The translations under genes and the position numbers were made by a program. A model generated the notes under the pieces. That model saw nothing but the letters and a program-made list of their open reading frames with translations. It was not told where the DNA came from and ran no database searches. A DNA stretch of 35,553 nucleotides from PVC group bacterium (GTDB lineage: Bacteria > Verrucomicrobiota > Kiritimatiellia > CAIKKV01). The DNA is taken from NCBI GenBank assembly GCA_945898015.1, contig CAMDGM010000037.1, positions 1 through 35,553 on the forward strand. Direction: 5' to 3'. Of the stretch, positions 1-8,668 are shown piece by piece. How positions within the stretch are numbered: position 1 is the stretch's first letter; each line of letters begins with the position of its first letter.

Positions 1-2
1 GG

Positions 3-88
3 TGGTGCCGGAAGGGGGACTTGAACCCTCATGCCCTTGCGGGCGGTAGATTTTGAGTCTACTGCGTCTGCCATTTCGCCATTCCGGC
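3..88 (-). tRNA. tRNA-Leu (anticodon CAA)
   Basis: Read on the minus strand, the acceptor stem GCCGGAA (from position 88) pairs with TTCCGGC (13-7). It is followed by discriminator A at position 6 and an encoded CCA at 5-3. The anticodon stem GTAGA/TCTAC encloses the loop CTCAAAA, giving anticodon CAA, which reads the Leu codon UUG. The long variable arm (CCGCCCGCAAGGGCAT region) is class II, as expected for tRNA-Leu. The 3' CCA is genomically encoded. The gene is complete and sits at the left edge of the window. Confidence 0.95.
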
Positions 89-102
89 CTGCGGGAAGGC
101 GC

Positions 103-132
103 TTTATATACCATCCCGGTAAACCGATTCAA
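103..132 (-). promoter_or_regulatory. Candidate sigma70-type promoter of tRNA-Leu
   Basis: On the minus strand a -35-like TTGAAT (positions 132-127) is followed after 16 nt by TATATA (110-105), or after 18 nt by TATAAA (108-103). It lies about 15-20 nt before the mature 5' end of the tRNA. Spacing and location fit a tRNA promoter; no start site is proven. Confidence 0.45.
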
Positions 133-159
133 TCGAATTCTCCATGGCCCCGTTTTTGT

Positions 160-188
160 TTGGCCGAAGTTGCTGATTATGCGATATT
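160..188 (+). promoter_or_regulatory. Candidate promoter of the vWA/MoxR operon
   Basis: TTGGCC (160-165) and GATATT (183-188) are separated by 17 nt and each matches the sigma70 consensus at four of six positions. The site lies about 37 nt upstream of the chosen start of the first operon gene. It is the only reasonable pair in the short gap between the divergent tRNA and the operon. Weak evidence. Confidence 0.3.
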
Positions 189-224
189 TGAACCGTCTTT
201 TAGCCTTGCGTCATGGAGGTTCTA

Positions 225-1754
225 ATGCGGAAGTCATGGATTATCCTGCTGTGGTCTCTGACCGCGCTCGCGGCAACTTCCGCCATGGCCGGCATCATCT
301 TCAATGGCGACGGCTCCGAAGAGCCGGGGTTCGTTCCCCCACCCATGAAACCCAAGGGACCACCCGCCCCGCCCGCCAACATGGCCGGCGGCGAAACCTT
401 TATCCCTTATCCCGGCCCGCCCGCCGTACCCCAGACCCGCTCTGAAAAAAAGAACCCACCCTCGCCCCCGGTCATGTTCACCAAAATCACCTCCTCCTAT
501 GGCGAGATCGACTGGGCCGCCCGCCCCAATGACCTGAACAATCTCCTGAAATCCCTCAAGAAAATGGCCGACGTGAACTTTACCTGCGAGGCGCGCTCGT
601 TTGGTCAGGTGGACACCGACCCGGAACGCAACCCCATCCTCTATCGTACGGGACATTTCCACTTTACCCTCTCACCCGACGAACGGGCCAAAATGCGCCA
701 GTACCTCCTGAACGGCGGCATGATTATCCTGAACGCCGGCATGGGCTCGAAACCGTTCTATGACTCCGCCCGCGCCGAGCTGACCGCCATCTTCCCGGAG
801 GCGAAAGTTCAGCGCCTGAGTCCGGACCACCCCATCCTCCACTCCTATTACGACCTCGACCGCGTCGGCTACCGCAAGGCCGTGCGCGACTTCGGCTACA
901 AAAGCGAGGAACCCTGGCTGGAAGGCGTAACCATCGACTGCCGGACCGTGGCCGTCATCTCCCGCTGGGGGATGGAAGTCGGCTGGGATCCCATTGTGAA
1001 CGAGTCCATCCTCGGCTATTCCGTGGAGTCCGCCCAAAAACTCGGCATGAATCTCGTCGCCTATGCCACAGCCCAGCGGGCGTGGTCCAAACAGGCTGCC
1101 CATGCCATGCAGTTCACCGATGCCGACCTGAGCGGCAGCCAAAGCCGCCTGTCTATCGGACAGATCATCTATAACGGTGAATGGAAGACACGCCATGCCG
1201 GACTCTCGGTCCTGCTTCAGCAGTTTAACCAGAAAACCGAAATCCCGGTTAAATTCAAACGCCAGGAACTCAAACTGTCCGACCCCAAGATCTTCGACGG
1301 CCCCCTGCTCTACCTGACGGGCCATGAGGACTTCACGCTCGACGCCACGGAGTTGAACAACCTGCGGGAATACCTGAAGAAAGGCGGCATGTTGTTCGCC
1401 GAGGCCTGCTGCGGCCGCCGCGCCTTTGACCTGGCCTTCCGACAGATCCTCATGAAGGCCTTCCCGGGCCAGAGCTTGCAGACCATCCCCCTCAGTCACA
1501 GCCTGTTTGCCCTTCCCAACCGGATCACCAAACTCGGCGTCACCCAGGCCATGGCGGCCCAATCCGGAAACCGATCAACCATCGAGCCCATGCTTTTAGG
1601 ACTGGAAGTCGAAGGACATCTGGCCGTGATCTATAGTCCCTATGGAATGGCGGGCGGCTGGGAACTCGCCCAGAACCCCTACGCGCTGGGTTACGAAGAC
1701 GCCGGGGCCATTCAACTGGGCGAGAATATCCTGATGTATGGTATCACCCAATAG
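225..1754 (+). CDS. Secreted protein with two DUF4159 domains
   Basis: About 509 aa. ATG 225 is preferred over ATG 213 because a GGAGG (215-219) lies 5 nt upstream of it and it opens directly on a signal peptide (RKSWIILLW...ATSAMAG). A proline-rich linker (residues about 37-82) follows. Two copies of a DUF4159-type fold come next, marked by ILYRTGHFHFTL (about 138-149) with GGMIILNAG, and LLYLTGHEDFTL with GGMLFAEACCG in the second half. DUF4159 proteins are related to class I glutamine-amidotransferase-like folds and are usually found beside DUF58 and MoxR genes, as here. No catalytic function can be assigned. It opens the operon and probably acts in the periplasm. A single DUF4159 domain is the more usual architecture, so the internal duplication is notable. 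Confidence 0.85.
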   Translation: MRKSWIILLWSLTALAATSAMAGIIFNGDGSEEPGFVPPPMKPKGPPAPPANMAGGETFIPYPGPPAVPQTRSEKKNPPSPPVMFTKITSSYGEIDWAARPNDLNNLLKSLKKMADVNFTCEARSFGQVDTDPERNPILYRTGHFHFTLSPDERAKMRQYLLNGGMIILNAGMGSKPFYDSARAELTAIFPEAKVQRLSPDHPILHSYYDLDRVGYRKAVRDFGYKSEEPWLEGVTIDCRTVAVISRWGMEVGWDPIVNESILGYSVESAQKLGMNLVAYATAQRAWSKQAAHAMQFTDADLSGSQSRLSIGQIIYNGEWKTRHAGLSVLLQQFNQKTEIPVKFKRQELKLSDPKIFDGPLLYLTGHEDFTLDATELNNLREYLKKGGMLFAEACCGRRAFDLAFRQILMKAFPGQSLQTIPLSHSLFALPNRITKLGVTQAMAAQSGNRSTIEPMLLGLEVEGHLAVIYSPYGMAGGWELAQNPYALGYEDAGAIQLGENILMYGITQ

Positions 1755-1769
1755 GCCTCCGAACCCAGA

Positions 1770-1836
1770 TAGGGCGCGCAGTCCCTTGCGCGCCGAAATT
1801 CAGAAGAGCGGCGGCGAAGGGACTCGCCGCCCTACC
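1770..1836. repeat. Two-hairpin palindromic element, copy A
   Basis: It lies between the first two operon genes. Hairpin 1 is stem GGCGCGCA (1773-1780) and TGCGCGCC (1787-1794) with loop GTCCCT. Hairpin 2 is stem GGCGGCGA (1810-1817) and TCGCCGCC (1824-1831) with loop AGGGAC. The outer closing stem is only TAG/CTA here. The stems differ from those of the other three copies but stay fully paired. It would be transcribed within the operon mRNA. Confidence 0.85.
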
Positions 1837-1850
1837 GGTAAGATGCGCTT

Positions 1851-2654
1851 TTGAAAATTGAACTTTATCTAACCGCCGTCATCCTGCTTGGACTCTGCAT
1901 GGCCGGAGGGGCGAGGGCGAACGAGGTGGAGGATCGTCAGTTGCTTGCCTTCTGGGAAAGGCGGGCCACCACCGCGTCTGACCCGGCGGCCTCCATTGAG
2001 GTCTGCCGGAAGGAAATGGCCAACCAGCCCAACAGCATGTATCTGCCGGTGATACGCGGTGTGATGGCATGGCATGAACTGGCCGCCGGCCGCACGGAAG
2101 AAGGTGCCGCCACCCTGAAAACCCTGATGACCAGCGAGAAAGACCCCCTCGCCCTCGCCGGCAACACCCTGGCCTGCCGCTGGCTCACCCGCCTGGACCG
2201 CGAACGCGTACGCAAAGCCCTGTCCGATTACTACACCCGGAACGTGGCCTACCCGGCGTCGCTGGCCCCGGTGCTGGAGCTTCCCGCAAACCAGCGCCCC
2301 CCGGCCCTTGACCGCTGGAACCAGCCCTGGCAATACCGGCTGGCCTCGTTCAAGCGAATACCGGGCTTGTCCGATCAGCGTTATGACCTGCGCAGCGGAG
2401 CCCTGGATTCTGAATCCGACCTGAAGGACGCCCTCGCCGTTCCCTATGCGGCCCCCACGAACCTGATCCCGGTCAAAGTGATCTCCCGCTCGGAAGGCCC
2501 GGCGGCCGTGGAATTCCAGGCCCCCGGCACACCCCCGCGCCGAATGGTCCTCACGGAAGGCTCCCGCGCCGGACGGTTTTATTTTATCCGCCTCGTGGCG
2601 CAATCGGTTTTGCTGTCGGATGGAGATCGTTGGTATCTCGTCCCGCTGCCGTAA
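1851..2654 (+). CDS. Hypothetical secreted protein
   Basis: About 267 aa, starting at TTG 1851 (reading MKIELYLTAVILLGLCMAGGA), which places a clean signal peptide at the N-terminus; the cleavage site is likely after ARA. No ATG in this frame gives the signal peptide. The mature part has a helical N-terminal half (about residues 30-140: LLAFWERRATTA, EEGAATLKTLMTSEKDPLALAGNTLACRWL broken over several helices) that could be TPR-like. A C-terminal beta-rich half contains PPRRMVLTEGSRAGRF. I do not recognise a family. Its place between the DUF4159 and DUF58 genes suggests a periplasmic accessory of the same complex. The non-ATG start and weak ribosome binding site directly behind repeat copy A suggest lower translation than its neighbours. 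Confidence 0.7.
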   Translation: MKIELYLTAVILLGLCMAGGARANEVEDRQLLAFWERRATTASDPAASIEVCRKEMANQPNSMYLPVIRGVMAWHELAAGRTEEGAATLKTLMTSEKDPLALAGNTLACRWLTRLDRERVRKALSDYYTRNVAYPASLAPVLELPANQRPPALDRWNQPWQYRLASFKRIPGLSDQRYDLRSGALDSESDLKDALAVPYAAPTNLIPVKVISRSEGPAAVEFQAPGTPPRRMVLTEGSRAGRFYFIRLVAQSVLLSDGDRWYLVPLP

Positions 2655-2673
2655 CGGAAGGAAACAGGTTTTC

Positions 2674-3579
2674 ATGGTTAAGAAGGAAGGGATTGCCGCC
2701 TTTTTGTCGCCGCAGGAACGACAGAGCCTCGCCCGGCTCACGCTCCAGTCCCGCTACGTCGTGGAAGGCAATCTGGCCGGACGCCATCGCAGTCCCAACC
2801 GGGGCGCCAGCACGGAGTTTGCCGATCACCGCGCCTATTTCCCCGGCGACGATCCCAAACGACTGGACTGGAAGGTTCTGGCCCGTACGGATCGTTACTT
2901 TATCCGTCGCTATCAGGACGAGACCAATCTGCGCGTCTACCTGATTGTGGACCGCAGCGGCTCCATGGGCTACGGATCCGGCAACGTGACCAAGTACCAG
3001 TATGCCTGCCGCCTGGCCGCCGCCATCGGCTACGTGATCCTCAACAGCCGGGACTCCGTCGGCCTCTGCGTTTACTCGAAAACCGTGGACGCCTCCCTCG
3101 GGGCCCGCAACTCGTTTTCCCACCTGAACAATCTCCTCAAGACACTCCAGCAGTTCAAGCCCGAGTCCGACACGTCCACCGCCCCGGCCCTCCATCGCGT
3201 CGCGGAGGATGTCCACCGCCGGGCGCTGATCGTCCTGATCTCGGATCTTTTCGATGACCCACCGGAAGTGGTCAAGGCTCTGGCGCATTTCCGTAAGCAG
3301 CATCACGATGTCATCGTCTTCCACACCCTTGACCCGATGGAGCTGGATCTCTCGACCTGCAAGGGTGCCGAATTTGAGGACATGGAAACCGGCGAGACCC
3401 TCATCGCCGATCCTCGCGCTCTGGCGGATGCCTACCAGAAGGAGATCAACGACTTTATCGAGCAGTATCGTCAGCCCTGTGCCGAGATGAACATCGATTA
3501 CCGGGTGGTCAACACCGGTCATCCCCTCGACACCTTTGTGCGGGCTTACCTGGAGGAACGGCGCAGGCTGTCACGCTGA
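2674..3579 (+). CDS. DUF58 / vWA-type protein
   Basis: About 301 aa, starting at ATG 2674, which has GGAAGGA (2655-2661) upstream; an ATG at 2620 would overlap the previous gene and lacks a site. The DUF58 signature is clear: NRGASTEFADHRAYFPGDD (about 42-60), then RLDWKVLARTDRYFIRRY (about 63-80). A vWA-like strand follows with the metal-site motif DRSGS (93-97). DUF58 proteins are the constant partners of MoxR ATPases and are thought to be cytoplasmic or membrane-associated vWA substrates or adaptors. No transmembrane segment is seen. It sits one base from the next gene, which indicates tight coupling. Confidence 0.93.
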   Translation: MVKKEGIAAFLSPQERQSLARLTLQSRYVVEGNLAGRHRSPNRGASTEFADHRAYFPGDDPKRLDWKVLARTDRYFIRRYQDETNLRVYLIVDRSGSMGYGSGNVTKYQYACRLAAAIGYVILNSRDSVGLCVYSKTVDASLGARNSFSHLNNLLKTLQQFKPESDTSTAPALHRVAEDVHRRALIVLISDLFDDPPEVVKALAHFRKQHHDVIVFHTLDPMELDLSTCKGAEFEDMETGETLIADPRALADAYQKEINDFIEQYRQPCAEMNIDYRVVNTGHPLDTFVRAYLEERRRLSR

Positions 3580-3580
3580 T

Positions 3581-5749
3581 ATGTGGAGCTTCCTGAGTCC
3601 AACGTTTTTGTTCGCGGCGGCGGCGGCCATCATCCCGCTGATTCTGCACCTGATGCAGAAACGCCGCACCGTCCGCATGCCCTTCAGCACCCTGCGTTTC
3701 CTTAAAGCCGCCCAGAAGCGGTCCTCCAACCGCATCCGCATGGAGAACTTCCTGCTCTGGCTGCTTCGCACCCTTTTGATGATCGCCATCGCCGCCGCTT
3801 TCGCCGTCCCGGTTATCCGCACGGTGAATCTCGGCCGCCTCATGGGACAGGCCCACCGGGATGTGGTCATCATCATGGATGTCTCCTACAGCATGGGATA
3901 CGAAACCGGACAGCGGCGGGTCTGGGAGTCCACCCGCCAGACCGCCCTGGCGATCCTGCGCGGACTCCAGAAAGGCGACCGCGCAAGCGTGATTCTGGCG
4001 GGCGACCGCCCGACAACGCTCATCGAAAAACCCTCCGCTGATCTGGCCATGGTGCAGACGCTGATCGAGTCCCTCGCCCCCCGGCCGGAGTCATCCCATC
4101 TGGACGAGGCCCTGCCGGAGGCGCTGAATGCCCTGAAGGAGTCCGGGAATCGTGAGCGTGAAATCTACGTACTGACCGACGGTCAGGCGCTGCCTTGGGC
4201 CGGCTTCGACTCCACCAATCGGGCGGATCACACGGTCGCCGGACCCTGGGACCCTGCGCGCGTCGATAAGGATATTGCCTTCTTCGCCCTGCTCGCCGGT
4301 TCGCGGTCACCCGAAAACTGCCGCCCTGTCGACGTCACGCTCTCCCCTTCCCTGTTGATGACCAACACCCTCGCCACCCTCAACGCCCGTATCGCCCGGA
4401 CCGGACCCGCCTCGGATCTCGCCGTCACGCTCTTTATCGACAACGCGGAGGTCGGCCGGCGCACACCCCTCCTTGATGCGAACGGCATCCAGACGGTGGC
4501 CTTCCCCCTGCCCCCGCTCACCCCCGGCATTCACGCGGCCCGCGTCACCACGCCCGCCGATGGCCTGGCGGTTGATGATGCCTTCCATCTGCTGATCCGG
4601 ATCCGCGAACAACTCCCGACCCTCTGCGTGGGCGACGAGCAGGATACGCTGTTCCTGATGACCGCCCTCACCGCGGGCCAGCAAGGAAAGGCGGGAGGGG
4701 TCGCCACCCTCAACGCCGACGCGCTGAAGGAAACCTCGCTGCGCGACTATTCATCGATCTTCCTCGTCAATGCCCTGCCGCTTGCCGGCCAGACCATGCT
4801 GGATCTTGAACAGTATGTGAAGAACGGGGGAACCTTGACCCTTTTCCCGGGCGATAATGCCACACCCGCCGCCTACCGGGACTGGAGCATTCTGCCGGCC
4901 AAGCCCGACTCCGTCACCGAGGTGCCCCAGGGCGGGCGCGTGCGCCCGCTGCGCCTCCTGCTTACCCAGGACCCGCTGTTTTCCGGATTCGCCCTTCCGC
5001 CGGGAGCCACGCCCACCCTCGCCATCCGGCGTGCCCTGCACTGGCCCAACCTGGAGACCAACAGCGTGATGGTCATCGAGGCCGGCAGCGATCTTCCCTT
5101 CCTCGCCAGTCGCTATTTCGGCAAGGGCCGTGTCCTGCTCTGCGCCGTATCCGCCGATCGCCGATGGAGCACCCTGCCCATGACCTCCTTCTTTCTGCCC
5201 ATGCTGCACCAGATCGTCCAGTTCGGCGCCGGCCTGGCCAAGGAACCCCTTTACGTCTGGACCACCCCCACGATGATCCTCTCCGACTCCCTGCCGGACT
5301 TAACCGAGAACGACCAGATCCTGATGCCGGACGGGCGCCTGCTGACCGTCCGCCCTGTGCGCCAGGGATCCGATATTCTAATGGAGGCGGAGGGCGTGGA
5401 GGAGCCCGGTATCTACACCCTCTCCCGCAACGGGGACCCCGCCTCACCCGTGCTGGCCGTCAACATTGAACGCAAGGAATCCGCTCTTGAACCCATTGAG
5501 GGGTCCGCCCTGGGCGCCCTGACCGGCCTCCCGGGTTTCCGAGTCGCCCTGGACGGGGAGGACCTGCAACAACAGATCAACGAATACAGGCGGGGCCGGC
5601 CGCTGACCGAAACCTTGTTCTGGCTGGCGCTGCTGCTGGCCATCGCGGAGGGTTGGCTGGCGAACCGGATCTGCCGCAACCGGTCAACCCTTGTGGCGAC
5701 CGTGAAGGTTCAGGAATCCGGGCGGATCAGGAGTCCAGCCTCACCCTGA
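3581..5749 (+). CDS. BatA-like membrane protein with vWA domain
   Basis: About 722 aa from ATG 3581, one base after the preceding stop. The N-terminus is the BatA-type double-membrane region: WSFLSPTFLFAAAAAIIP (TM1, about 2-24), the typical LHLMQKRRTVRMPFSTLRFL stretch, then TM2 (about 57-80). A vWA domain follows with an intact MIDAS motif DVSYS (100-104). A long beta-rich extracytoplasmic region includes a Rossmann-like segment (CVGDEQDTLFLMTAL to YVKNGGTLTLFPGD) resembling the glutamine-amidotransferase-like insert of such proteins. A C-terminal helix (FWLALLLAIAEGWL) anchors the end. In Bat systems these proteins are candidate clients of MoxR ATPases. The assignment is by architecture; the substrate is unknown. 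Confidence 0.9.
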   Translation: MWSFLSPTFLFAAAAAIIPLILHLMQKRRTVRMPFSTLRFLKAAQKRSSNRIRMENFLLWLLRTLLMIAIAAAFAVPVIRTVNLGRLMGQAHRDVVIIMDVSYSMGYETGQRRVWESTRQTALAILRGLQKGDRASVILAGDRPTTLIEKPSADLAMVQTLIESLAPRPESSHLDEALPEALNALKESGNREREIYVLTDGQALPWAGFDSTNRADHTVAGPWDPARVDKDIAFFALLAGSRSPENCRPVDVTLSPSLLMTNTLATLNARIARTGPASDLAVTLFIDNAEVGRRTPLLDANGIQTVAFPLPPLTPGIHAARVTTPADGLAVDDAFHLLIRIREQLPTLCVGDEQDTLFLMTALTAGQQGKAGGVATLNADALKETSLRDYSSIFLVNALPLAGQTMLDLEQYVKNGGTLTLFPGDNATPAAYRDWSILPAKPDSVTEVPQGGRVRPLRLLLTQDPLFSGFALPPGATPTLAIRRALHWPNLETNSVMVIEAGSDLPFLASRYFGKGRVLLCAVSADRRWSTLPMTSFFLPMLHQIVQFGAGLAKEPLYVWTTPTMILSDSLPDLTENDQILMPDGRLLTVRPVRQGSDILMEAEGVEEPGIYTLSRNGDPASPVLAVNIERKESALEPIEGSALGALTGLPGFRVALDGEDLQQQINEYRRGRPLTETLFWLALLLAIAEGWLANRICRNRSTLVATVKVQESGRIRSPASP

Positions 5750-5762
5750 GAAGAGAAACATC

Positions 5763-7967
5763 ATGACGGATCTTATCGTTGAACATATGGTGCCGGTCTG
5801 GATGATCGTCACGGGCTTGACCGTGGCGGGGGTCGCCGCCGTGTTGTCGCTCTGGCGGTACCTGTCCTTCAAGCCGGCCCATCTGGTCCTGCTCGTCCTG
5901 CGGCTGCTGTTCCTCGCCCTGCTCGGCTGGTGCCTGCTGCTGCCAGCCCGCCAACGGACACAAACCGAGTTGATCAAGCCCCGCTTCCTGGTGCTGCTGG
6001 ACACCTCCGCCAGCATGGATCAAAGGCCCGCCGGCGTAACCACCAGCCGCTGGATGGTGGCCCAGAGCCTGTTGCGCGAACCCTGGACGCGCCGGGTGGC
6101 GGCCGATTGTCTGCTGGATGTCTTCACCTTTGACAGCGAGGTCCGCCCGCCCGTCACGCTTGCCCAGGCCTCCACCAACACCCCCCAGGGGAAAACCACT
6201 TCCTTGCGCGAAACCCTGAGGAAGATCGCCGAGCGGCACAAGGGACAAAGCGTCGCCGGCCTGTTGCTCCTGAGCGACGGGCTCGACACCCGGGAACTGC
6301 ATTCGGATTGGGCCGGCGAGCCGTCGCCCTATCCCCTCTATACGGTGCGGCTGGAGCCGCCGGGCCTCTGGGAATCGGAGCCCGATGTGCGAATCGTCAG
6401 CGCCGACACGCCGCGCCGGGTGGTCGTGGGATGGGACACCAAGCTCACCGTAACCGTTGCCGGGCAGGGGACCCGGGGCCTGCCTTTCGATGTGCGCGTC
6501 ATGGAAAACGGCGGCCTGCTGGAGAGCCTCCCGTCGCAATTGCCGGATGAGGGCGGTTCGCGCGAGATCACCTTCCGCCTGCCGCATCCCGAGGTCGGCA
6601 ACTTCACCTATGCCATCGCCATTCCACCCCTGGAGCGCGAGACCCGCACCAACGACAACGTCTTCAGTGTCAATGTGCAGGTGATCGATGCGCGCAACCG
6701 GCTGCTCTACGCCGAAAACACGCCGCGCTGGGAATCCAAGTACCTGGCGCGGGAACTGAAGGTGAATAAAAACATAACCCCCATGATGTTCATCCGGGGA
6801 CCCGGCGGCAAATTCCTGTCCTACGGGGAGCGCGCCGGCATGACCCTGGATATGACCGATGAACAACTCACCCTTTTCAAGACGGTCATTCTGGGCGATC
6901 TCGATGCCGACATGCTGGGCGAGGCACGCGCCACCGCCCTGGTGAAGTTTGTTGAAAACGGTGGCAGCCTGGTGCTGCTGGGCGGACCGGCGGCCTGGTC
7001 GGGCAAGGGATTCGCCGCCACGGCGCTGAAGGCCCTGTTGCCCTTCAGCCGGCCGGGTAACCCGCCCGCCATCGCGGGCACGTTTACAGCCTCGCTGTCG
7101 GACGAGGGTTCCGCGCACGCTGTTTTCACCGCCAACTCCGCCGCCTGGGAAAGTCTGCCCCCCGTCCTCTCAATCTTCCCAGGGGCCAAACCGGCCACCG
7201 CCGCCATGACCCTGATCGAGGCGAAGACCCCTGAGGGCGGAACGAATCCCCTTTTGATCACCCAGAAATACGGACAGGGCAAAGTGGTCGCCATCCTGAC
7301 CGATTCCTTCTGGCGCTGGCAGCTGAACCCGGGCCGGACGCGCCCTTACGCGCTGTTCTGGAGTCAACTCATCGAATGGCTCTCCCCGGCCGAGACCACG
7401 CTCGAAAAATATGAGTTGGACCTTTTCGCCGACATGGGCGACCTGTATCTGGGTCAGTCCATTGCCCTTAAAACCCGGTTCAGCGGTCAGGAAAAAAATC
7501 CTCCGGCGGCGGCAAAAATTATCTGCGAAATTCAAACGCCCGAGAATCGACACCTGCAACTGACCATGGCCAAACAGGATGTCAGCGTTTCCGGCCGCAA
7601 TTATCCGGGCTACGGCACCGACTATGCGCCCCAGGCACCCGGCCTGTACCGCGCCACGTCCTGGGTGGAAATCGAGGGGCGTAAAATCGAGTCCGCCCCC
7701 TATTCCTTCTTCGTCCAGGCCTTTACCCCTGAAAACATGCCCCGCCCCATCAGCCTGACCGTCCTCCAGGCCCTGGCGGACGGCAGCAACGGAAAATTCT
7801 GCGAACCCTCGGAAGTCGACCAGACGTTGTCGTCGCTGAAAGTCACGGCCCGCCAGGAATCGCGCCTCGACTTCAGATCTTTATGGCAACGCTGGTGGGT
7901 GATCGCTTGCCTCATGGCGTTACTGGTCGTAGAATGGATCATCAGGAAATTGAGGAACATGGCGTAG
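5763..7967 (+). CDS. Membrane vWA protein with amidotransferase-like domain
   Basis: About 734 aa, ATG 5763, with GAAGAGAAA just upstream. Two N-terminal transmembrane helices (about 11-30 and 38-60) precede a vWA domain with MIDAS-like DTSAS (80-84). The centre is beta-rich, followed by a class I amidotransferase-like fold (about 365-430, with VENGGSLVLLGGP), as found in DUF4159/BatA relatives; no catalytic Cys is evident there. A C-terminal helix (WWVIACLMALLVVEWII) anchors it. It is a second, diverged paralogue-type partner of the preceding vWA protein. Both probably expose large domains outside the cytoplasm and work as a pair. Function beyond membership of a MoxR/vWA system is inference. 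Confidence 0.88.
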   Translation: MTDLIVEHMVPVWMIVTGLTVAGVAAVLSLWRYLSFKPAHLVLLVLRLLFLALLGWCLLLPARQRTQTELIKPRFLVLLDTSASMDQRPAGVTTSRWMVAQSLLREPWTRRVAADCLLDVFTFDSEVRPPVTLAQASTNTPQGKTTSLRETLRKIAERHKGQSVAGLLLLSDGLDTRELHSDWAGEPSPYPLYTVRLEPPGLWESEPDVRIVSADTPRRVVVGWDTKLTVTVAGQGTRGLPFDVRVMENGGLLESLPSQLPDEGGSREITFRLPHPEVGNFTYAIAIPPLERETRTNDNVFSVNVQVIDARNRLLYAENTPRWESKYLARELKVNKNITPMMFIRGPGGKFLSYGERAGMTLDMTDEQLTLFKTVILGDLDADMLGEARATALVKFVENGGSLVLLGGPAAWSGKGFAATALKALLPFSRPGNPPAIAGTFTASLSDEGSAHAVFTANSAAWESLPPVLSIFPGAKPATAAMTLIEAKTPEGGTNPLLITQKYGQGKVVAILTDSFWRWQLNPGRTRPYALFWSQLIEWLSPAETTLEKYELDLFADMGDLYLGQSIALKTRFSGQEKNPPAAAKIICEIQTPENRHLQLTMAKQDVSVSGRNYPGYGTDYAPQAPGLYRATSWVEIEGRKIESAPYSFFVQAFTPENMPRPISLTVLQALADGSNGKFCEPSEVDQTLSSLKVTARQESRLDFRSLWQRWWVIACLMALLVVEWIIRKLRNMA

Positions 7968-7969
7968 TT

Positions 7970-8665
7970 ATGAATACATCCGCATTCAAGGCCAGCCGGG
8001 TTCGAGGACCGGTTATGATCGCCAGCCTGTTCCTTTTGGGCGGGTTGTTAGCCACCCCTGCTGGGGCGGCTTACAACCTCGTCGTGAACGGCAGTTTCTC
8101 CGCCCCCGATGACCCGCTCAAAGGCTGGCGGTATATCTATAATGCGTCAGGCGATAGCTGGTACGCCAACAACCACAAGCTCGTTGCCGTGGTCGATCAG
8201 GATAAGGACCGCCATGGAGTCTTAAAGCTGCACGGGACTGCAGCCGAGTTGCAGGTCCCCGGACAGGGCGTCAAAGTAGACAGCCACCCGATTCCCGTCG
8301 ATCTCAGCAAAGGCAAATACCGATTCAGCATTTACGCGCGCAGCACCGGACCGACCTGCCGGATCCTGATCGAAGGCTACCGGTGGGCGCCCGGCATCAC
8401 CCCGCACGAGTCCCCCCTGAACACCGAACTGCGCAAATGTTATAAGCTCAGCCAGGTTTATTTCGGCAAAGAGGACGCCGGAACCATGGCTCATCTGAGC
8501 GGAGCCTGGCAGAAAGGGTCCACGGTTTTCCCATCCGACAAGTTGTCGGACCTGGCCAAAACCAGCCTGTCCCAGATCAAATTTCTGGTCATTCATATCG
8601 TCGCCATCGGCGGCTACGAAGGCGATCTGTTCGTGGATGATGCCCGTATCGAGAAAATCCAGTAA
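7970..8665 (+). CDS. Secreted carbohydrate-binding-module-like protein
   Basis: About 231 aa from ATG 7970, two bases after the upstream stop, with GAGGA (7952-7956) upstream. An earlier in-frame start would overlap the previous gene by 85 bp. The signal peptide is long (PVMIASLFLLGGLLATPAGAA). The mature protein begins NLVVNGSFSAPDDPLKGW and ends with DLFVDDARIEKIQ. This beginning and end are typical of CBM4/9-like galactose-binding jelly-roll domains. There is one domain only and no catalytic part. It may recognise a polysaccharide or another envelope ligand for the vWA machine. The exact ligand cannot be read from sequence. Confidence 0.7.
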   Translation: MNTSAFKASRVRGPVMIASLFLLGGLLATPAGAAYNLVVNGSFSAPDDPLKGWRYIYNASGDSWYANNHKLVAVVDQDKDRHGVLKLHGTAAELQVPGQGVKVDSHPIPVDLSKGKYRFSIYARSTGPTCRILIEGYRWAPGITPHESPLNTELRKCYKLSQVYFGKEDAGTMAHLSGAWQKGSTVFPSDKLSDLAKTSLSQIKFLVIHIVAIGGYEGDLFVDDARIEKIQ

Positions 8666-8668
8666 CCG

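Noticed and set aside
3..88. tRNA-Leu as an attachment site for an integrated element
   Set aside because: No integrase and no repeated tRNA 3' fragment were seen, and the adjacent genes look like core operon genes.
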